Assembly (NCBI RefSeq): GCF_001894985.1
Contig: NZ_BCXG01000006.1
Span: 186,001-250,000 of the forward strand
Length of the DNA: 64,000 nucleotides
Direction of reading: 5' to 3'
Source: Rhodococcus tukisamuensis NBRC 100609
Lineage (GTDB): Bacteria > Actinomycetota > Actinomycetes > Mycobacteriales > Mycobacteriaceae
Within the stretch, counting starts at the first letter, position 1. Every line of letters starts with the position of its first letter. The notes below the pieces were generated by a model. The model saw nothing but the letters and a program-made list of their open reading frames with translations, did no database searches and had not been told where the DNA came from. The position numbers and the translations under genes are program-made. This document shows positions 60,536-64,000 of the stretch, one piece after another.

Positions 60536-60751
60536 TCAATAGCCAGGCTCGGCCTCCCCCTGAGATTGGGTCGGGGCCGTGCCTTCTCGGAAGGCATCCG
60601 AGGATCCCGCCTGCCGCCACCACTTCTTTGCCATCTGCAACTCCCACACCACGAAGTCGAGGCCGGCGTACATCTCCGACTCCTTACTGGATCGGGGCGG
60701 GAGGCCCTCGAAGTGTCGCTCGGCGATCCGGTCGAGTTCGTCATCGGTCAT
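60536..60751 (-). CDS. Small acidic protein
   Basis: The 71-residue frame starts MTDDELDRIAERHFEGLPPR and continues EMYAGLDFVVWELQMAKKWW with a polar tail. The composition is protein-like, but no clear ribosome site is present. It is the last candidate gene before attR. From 60752 to 61115 I see no gene; that stretch holds the right terminal repeat. Confidence 0.45.
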   Translation of the reverse strand: MTDDELDRIAERHFEGLPPRSSKESEMYAGLDFVVWELQMAKKWWRQAGSSDAFREGTAPTQSQGEAEPGY

Positions 60752-60993
60752 ACCCGGTTGGACGCAGCCCGGGACGGGCCGGTTTCAGGCAGCAAGGCCA
60801 CCCCCGCAACGGCATCTGGTCGAAGAAGCACCTCCTTCGTCAACAGCGGAGTCGTTCCCTGGAAACACAAGGTGGGGCGCGAATACCAATGTGATACCGA
60901 TGCTCGCTGACCTGCTCGCAGCTCTCGATCTCGTAGCTCCCCGCCGAGAGGGCAGGTAGCTGCCGAGTATTCGAGGTGCCGTGCAGAGGGCTC

Positions 60994-61016
60994 GATGTGA
61001 CACACATGTGACACGC
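60994..61016 (+). repeat. Right copy of 23-bp terminal repeat
   Basis: The sequence starting GATGTGACACACATGTGACA matches 16497-16519 at 21 of 23 positions and lies 99 bases before the attR core. It is a candidate integrase arm site. Confidence 0.7.
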
Positions 61017-61115
61017 CATGGGGGAGTCATGAGTAGGAACGGATCGATTGGTGGGAAGGAAACTTGCTGACCAGGAGAAATTCTGGCTGGAATTTGATCT
61101 TATGGCCTCTCACTT

Positions 61116-61171
61116 CTTGAAAGCGAGCGTGGCGTTAAACCCACCGGGGGTTCAAATCCCTCCGCTTCCGC
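61116..61171 (+). repeat. attR core, 56-bp repeat of tRNA-Ser 3' part
   Basis: These 56 bases are identical to 16382-16437. The missing 5' half shows it is not a working tRNA gene. It marks the right end of the element. Confidence 0.95.
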
Positions 61172-61174
61172 AAA

Positions 61175-61209
61175 GGCCCCGACCTGGTACCTGCAGGTCG
61201 GGGCCCTTT
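61175..61209 (+). terminator. Original tRNA-Ser terminator
   Basis: GGCCCCGACCTG (61175-61186) and CAGGTCGGGGCC (61194-61205) form a perfect 12-bp stem followed by CTTTC. It sits three bases after the att repeat, where the chromosomal terminator of the uninterrupted tRNA gene would be. Confidence 0.85.
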
Positions 61210-61225
61210 CATGCTTCTGGTGCGG

Positions 61226-61972
61226 CTACTGCGCGTCCATCGCGGCGACCGCGGCCGCCACGGCGTCGGCGATGTGGGCCTCGGCGGCCGTCTTGTCCAC
61301 GCCGAGGCCGCTGAGTGGGCCGGAGCCGTTCTCGAGCTCGAGCAGCGCGAGCAGCAGGTGCTCGGTCCCGATGTAGTTGTGGCCCAGCCGCAGTGCCTCG
61401 CGGAAGGTCAGCTCCAGCACCTTGCGCGCCTGCGCGTCGTACGGGATGAGCGCGGGCACGGCGGCGGCGTCGACCGCGGTCGGCAGGGTCGCGGCCGCGG
61501 CCGCGCGGACGTCGTCCAGGGACACCCCCTGCGCGAGCACCGCCTTCGCCGCGATGCCCGCCGGCTCGGCCAGCAGGCCCAGCACCAGGTGGGCGGGCCG
61601 GATCTCGGGGTTGCCGGCGGCCCGGGCCTCGTTCTGCGAGGCCATGACCACGTTCCGGGCGCGCGGGGTGAACCGGCTGAAGCCGTCGTTCGGGTCCAGG
61701 TCGGACGGCTGGTCCGCGGGCTTGGTGGTGTACCGCTTCTGGGCCGCCTGCTTGGTGACGCCCATGCTCTTGCCGATGTCCGTCCAGGACGCGCCGGTGC
61801 GCCGGGCCTGGTCGACGAAGTGGCCGATCAGGTGGTCCGCGACCTCGCCGAGGTGTTCGGCGGCGAGGACCGCGTCGGAGAGCTGGTCCAGGGCGTCGGG
61901 GTGGACCTTCTTGATGGCCTCGATCAGCTCGTCGAGCCGCACCGGGTTGGTCATGCGTACGGGATTCGTCAT
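61226..61972 (-). CDS. HTH and Clp N-terminal-domain protein
   Basis: The 248-residue protein begins with MTNPVR written twice, so translation may start at 61972 or 61954. Residues ~45-75 hold an HTH (TGASWTDIGKSMGVTKQAAQ). The rest is a double Clp-N repeat: FTPRARNVVMASQNEARAAG, IRPAHLVLGLLAEPAGIAAK, then LELTFREALRLGHNYIGTEH and LLLALLELENGSGPLSGLGV. It lacks ATPase modules, so it could be a regulator that uses the Clp-N fold to sense substrates. Two TCAAC-N5-GTTGA sites lie directly upstream. Confidence 0.82.
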   Translation of the reverse strand: MTNPVRMTNPVRLDELIEAIKKVHPDALDQLSDAVLAAEHLGEVADHLIGHFVDQARRTGASWTDIGKSMGVTKQAAQKRYTTKPADQPSDLDPNDGFSRFTPRARNVVMASQNEARAAGNPEIRPAHLVLGLLAEPAGIAAKAVLAQGVSLDDVRAAAAATLPTAVDAAAVPALIPYDAQARKVLELTFREALRLGHNYIGTEHLLLALLELENGSGPLSGLGVDKTAAEAHIADAVAAAVAAMDAQ

Positions 61973-61975
61973 GCG

Positions 61976-62019
61976 TCAACCATAGGTTGACGATTCCGTT
62001 CCGTCAACCGTGAGTTGAC
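61976..62019. promoter_or_regulatory. Twin TCAAC-N5-GTTGA operators
   Basis: TCAAC-N5-GTTGA occurs at 61976-61990 and 62004-62018, centres 28 bases apart, immediately upstream of the HTH/Clp-N gene. Identical architecture and position suggest binding by that gene's own HTH product. Confidence 0.7.
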
Positions 62020-62033
62020 GGCAGCCCTCGGGC

Positions 62034-62420
62034 CTACGGCGTGTTGATGTAGTCCTGAATCGCCTTCTGTGCGTTGGGGTTGCCGGTGGCCATGCCGGCG
62101 AGGGCGCCGATGATCGCACCGGTGGGGGCGCCGATGATGCACCCCGCGAGGCTGCCGGGGAACATCGAGATGCATCCGATGCCGAGGCCCGCGACGGAGC
62201 CGATCGCTGTCCCGGCCGCGCCGCCGTTGGCCCAGCCGAGATTGAGTTCGTTGAGCATGTGCTCGAAGGCGGCCTGCTTCTCGGGCGAGTCGACCTGGTG
62301 GACGCCGGGGACTGCCTGGCCGGGCGGGCCGGTAGCGGCGCCGGCCTGTGCGATTCCGGGGCCTGCGATCATGGCCGCGGCGATCAGGGTGGATGCTGCC
62401 GTTCTGTTGATCAGGTTCAT
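62034..62420 (-). CDS. Small secreted protein with glycine-zipper region
   Basis: The 128-residue protein has a signal peptide (MNLINRTAASTLIAAAMIAG, ending near Ala-Gln-Ala). The mature part has DSPEKQAAFEHMLNELNLGW and a Gly/Ala-rich region (AAGTAIGSVAGLGIGCISMF, GAPTGAIIGALAGMATG) typical of glycine-zipper envelope proteins, with two cysteines. It may associate with the outer envelope. Function is unknown. Confidence 0.75.
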   Translation of the reverse strand: MNLINRTAASTLIAAAMIAGPGIAQAGAATGPPGQAVPGVHQVDSPEKQAAFEHMLNELNLGWANGGAAGTAIGSVAGLGIGCISMFPGSLAGCIIGAPTGAIIGALAGMATGNPNAQKAIQDYINTP

Positions 62421-62606
62421 TTCGTTACCTCACCTGGACCAGACGAAGGAAGGGCCGAATTCGACTGTAAACCCGCCGTCGCGCAAGCGTCGGGCGAATC
62501 GCCCCGATCACCGCGGGTGAAAAGGCGGTGGCCGGTTCGCCGGGCGCCGCGACCGTCGACTCCGGGGGGTCGATGCAAACGGCGAATCTGCAAGCAGGAA
62601 AACCGA

Positions 62607-63449
62607 TTACGGCCGTGGTTGCATTCCGGCGAGCTCGAGCACGTACTCGTCGGCGCCGGCGTCGTAGTTCACCGAGTAGGTGGTTGGGTAGCGGCCCGGT
62701 TTCGGGTAGATCTCCGGTTGCGAGATCTCCTCGTCCGCCGACGACCTCGTCAGCAGCCACTCGCGCGTCATCATCGGCTCCATGAACGTGTACGCGCCGT
62801 CCCAGGAGCCCGCAATGAACGTCTGGGTGAAGTCGAACCCGCCGGGCGCCAGGACGTCGGCGTTGTTCGTCCAGTGCTGGCCCATCTTCGGGACGTTCGT
62901 CAGGAGCGGAAGGCCCTCCGGCGGCGAGTAGTTCGTTGGCATCTGCGCTGCCGGCGGCAGGTTTCCGGCGCGGGGGAGGTAGTCCAGTCTCAGCGGGTCG
63001 TTCTCGGCAATGGTGGCCGCATCGACCATGTAGAAATGCATGTCGAAGTGGGGTTTGTCGAACAGCCCCACGGGATTGTGGCCGTGCGCATTCCAGTCCA
63101 CCACGACGCTGTCGAAGATCGTCGACGCGCCCTGCGCCGGCATCGCGAGCGGGAACTCGGTCATCGGCGCGTCGGGCAGCCCGTCGAGGGCGGCGGCGGT
63201 CATCCGGATGCCGACGCCGGTGGGCCGGCCGTCCGCGTCGAGCGTCACGTACGCGCGGGCGGAGCCGGCCCCGATACCCGTCGGTGTCCCGTAAAAGGTT
63301 TCGGCGACGCCGTTTTCGGCCGAGGCGCCCGTGATGCCGCCGGCGCTGGCGTCGGAACACCCAGTGAGGGACGACAGCCCGGCGCAGACGGCGGCTGCCA
63401 GGGCCGCGGCGCGGACGGAGCGGGGGCGGAGCGGTCGGTGTGTGCGCAT
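62607..63449 (-). CDS. Secreted lipoprotein, DUF5602-like
   Basis: From the ATG at 63449, preceded by AGAGGTG, the protein has 280 residues. The signal ends Leu-Ser-Ser-Leu-Thr-Gly-Cys, a lipobox. The mature domain has AYVTLDADGRPTGVGIRMTA, VVVDWNAHGHNPVGLFDKPH, FDMHFYMVDAATI and a C-terminal TYSVNYDAGADEYVLELAG. Several His residues in the HGHNP and HFDMHFY motifs could bind metal. It resembles exported DUF5602-type proteins of unknown role. Confidence 0.7.
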   Translation of the reverse strand: MRTHRPLRPRSVRAAALAAAVCAGLSSLTGCSDASAGGITGASAENGVAETFYGTPTGIGAGSARAYVTLDADGRPTGVGIRMTAAALDGLPDAPMTEFPLAMPAQGASTIFDSVVVDWNAHGHNPVGLFDKPHFDMHFYMVDAATIAENDPLRLDYLPRAGNLPPAAQMPTNYSPPEGLPLLTNVPKMGQHWTNNADVLAPGGFDFTQTFIAGSWDGAYTFMEPMMTREWLLTRSSADEEISQPEIYPKPGRYPTTYSVNYDAGADEYVLELAGMQPRP

Positions 63450-63763
63450 GTGCACCTCTGGGGAGAGGACCGGGAACACCGAGGTTACCGCCGCGGTGGT
63501 GACGGGCGTCGGGATTCGGGCGAAGCGCGACCCGCCGTGCGGCGGGTCGCGAAGGCACGCCGGCTGCCGTCGCGGCAGGAGGTGCCGACCGGCAGCGCCC
63601 TGACCTGGCGCCCGGCATCCAGGACGGTCGTCCAACAGGCTGCCCGAGTGAGGCGGCACGGCAACAGATTTCGGCGTGGGACAACACTCGGCGGTGGAAA
63701 GTCCGCTACCTTGGCGGGCAGCGGTTCGCCCGCACCCGGCGGGCAGTCGCTCGAGGTGGGCCC

Positions 63764-64000
63764 ATGAAGCTACTCGCGACAATGGCTCTTTCGATGGCCC
63801 TGTGCGGCCTTTTCCCCTCGGTCGCCGCGGCCGGCCCGCGTGGGCCCGGACCGGCCCGTCAGGCCGCCTCCGTCGACCACGTCACCATGCTCACCGAGCG
63901 ACGCGCCGCCGTGTTCGTGCACTCCCCGTCGATGGGCGAGGTGGTGCAGGTGCAGGTGCTGCTGCCCGCCGACCGGTCCGCCGCCAGGCCCACGCTGTAC
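63764..64000 (+). CDS. Mycolyltransferase (antigen 85-like), N-terminal part
   Basis: The gene starts at 63764 after GAGGTGG and runs off the right edge with 79 residues visible. A signal peptide (MKLLATMALSMALCGLFPSV) is followed by RRAAVFVHSPSMGEVVQVQV and LLPADRSAARPTLY, the opening strands of antigen 85/Fbp-type alpha/beta hydrolases. These enzymes transfer mycolic acid between trehalose monomycolate and arabinogalactan or trehalose outside the membrane. The catalytic triad lies beyond the window. Confidence 0.8.
   Translation, partial: MKLLATMALSMALCGLFPSVAAAGPRGPGPARQAASVDHVTMLTERRAAVFVHSPSMGEVVQVQVLLPADRSAARPTLY

Larger units (their letters stand above)
16438..61171. mobile_element. 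44.7-kb integrative mobilisable element in tRNA-Ser
   Basis: The segment between the two 56-bp att repeats is 44,734 bp per unit. It has an integrase at the left end, a replication primase, MobC-like and MOB relaxase genes, toxin-antitoxin pairs, insertion sequences and defence-type cargo. Near-identical 23-bp sequences lie just inside both ends (16497-16519 and 60994-61016). No FtsK/TraB, VirB4 or VirD4 gene was recognised, so it should need a helper for transfer. Excision is plausible because both att sites and the integrase appear intact. Confidence 0.92.

Noticed and set aside
61116-61171. Second tRNA-Ser gene
   Set aside because: Only the 3' part of the tRNA is present; there is no 5' acceptor strand or D arm, so it is an att repeat.

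Overview
The window is high-GC actinobacterial DNA. It carries genes for galactan polymerisation and export, an LGFP-repeat wall protein, a homologue of the bacterial proteasome activator Bpa and the start of an antigen-85-type mycolyltransferase. This fits a mycolic-acid-bearing member of the Mycobacteriales, most likely Rhodococcus, Nocardia or a close relative; the genus is an inference.

Positions 1-16439 are chromosome. Genes 1-11227 build and export arabinogalactan: a DPM-like glycosyltransferase, a large membrane protein, glfT2, a TylF-like methyltransferase, the wzm-wzt-glfT1 operon and a polysaccharide pyruvyl transferase, followed by bpa. Next come an aminotransferase-fold protein, a quinone oxidoreductase, a lactate-oxidising flavoenzyme, an LGFP-repeat protein, a MarR regulator and tRNA-Ser(UGA).

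Positions 16382-61171 are an integrated element of about 44.7 kb. It sits between two identical 56-bp copies of the 3' part of the tRNA-Ser gene. From left to right it holds: a tyrosine integrase; a small RHH-like protein and an AEP-type replication primase with a candidate origin; a RES toxin with its antitoxin, a Fic protein and further RES-type antitoxins; a long degenerate repeat array, a candidate oriT hairpin, a MobC-like protein and a relaxase; a NYN-domain protein and many small membrane or secreted proteins; an operon of micropeptides, most ending in a Cys-(Asp/Glu)-...-Cys tail; a two-component system; a second RES pair; a serine recombinase and an Mrr-like protein; IS110 and IS3 copies; and a defence-like block of an OLD-family nuclease, a membrane coiled-coil protein, a DprA/PRTase pair and a UDG-fold protein. 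No coupling ATPase or type IV secretion genes were recognised, so it looks mobilisable rather than self-transmissible.

Positions 61172-64000 are chromosome again: the probable original tRNA-Ser terminator, an HTH/Clp-N protein with two matching operators, two exported proteins and the truncated mycolyltransferase gene.

The least familiar features are the micropeptide operon (33963-34920), three tandem ATGA-coupled mini-ORFs between wzm and wzt (8295-8394), four divergent RES-type antitoxins in one element, the repeat array before the mobilisation genes, and a 49-bp structured repeat that flanks a lipoprotein gene.
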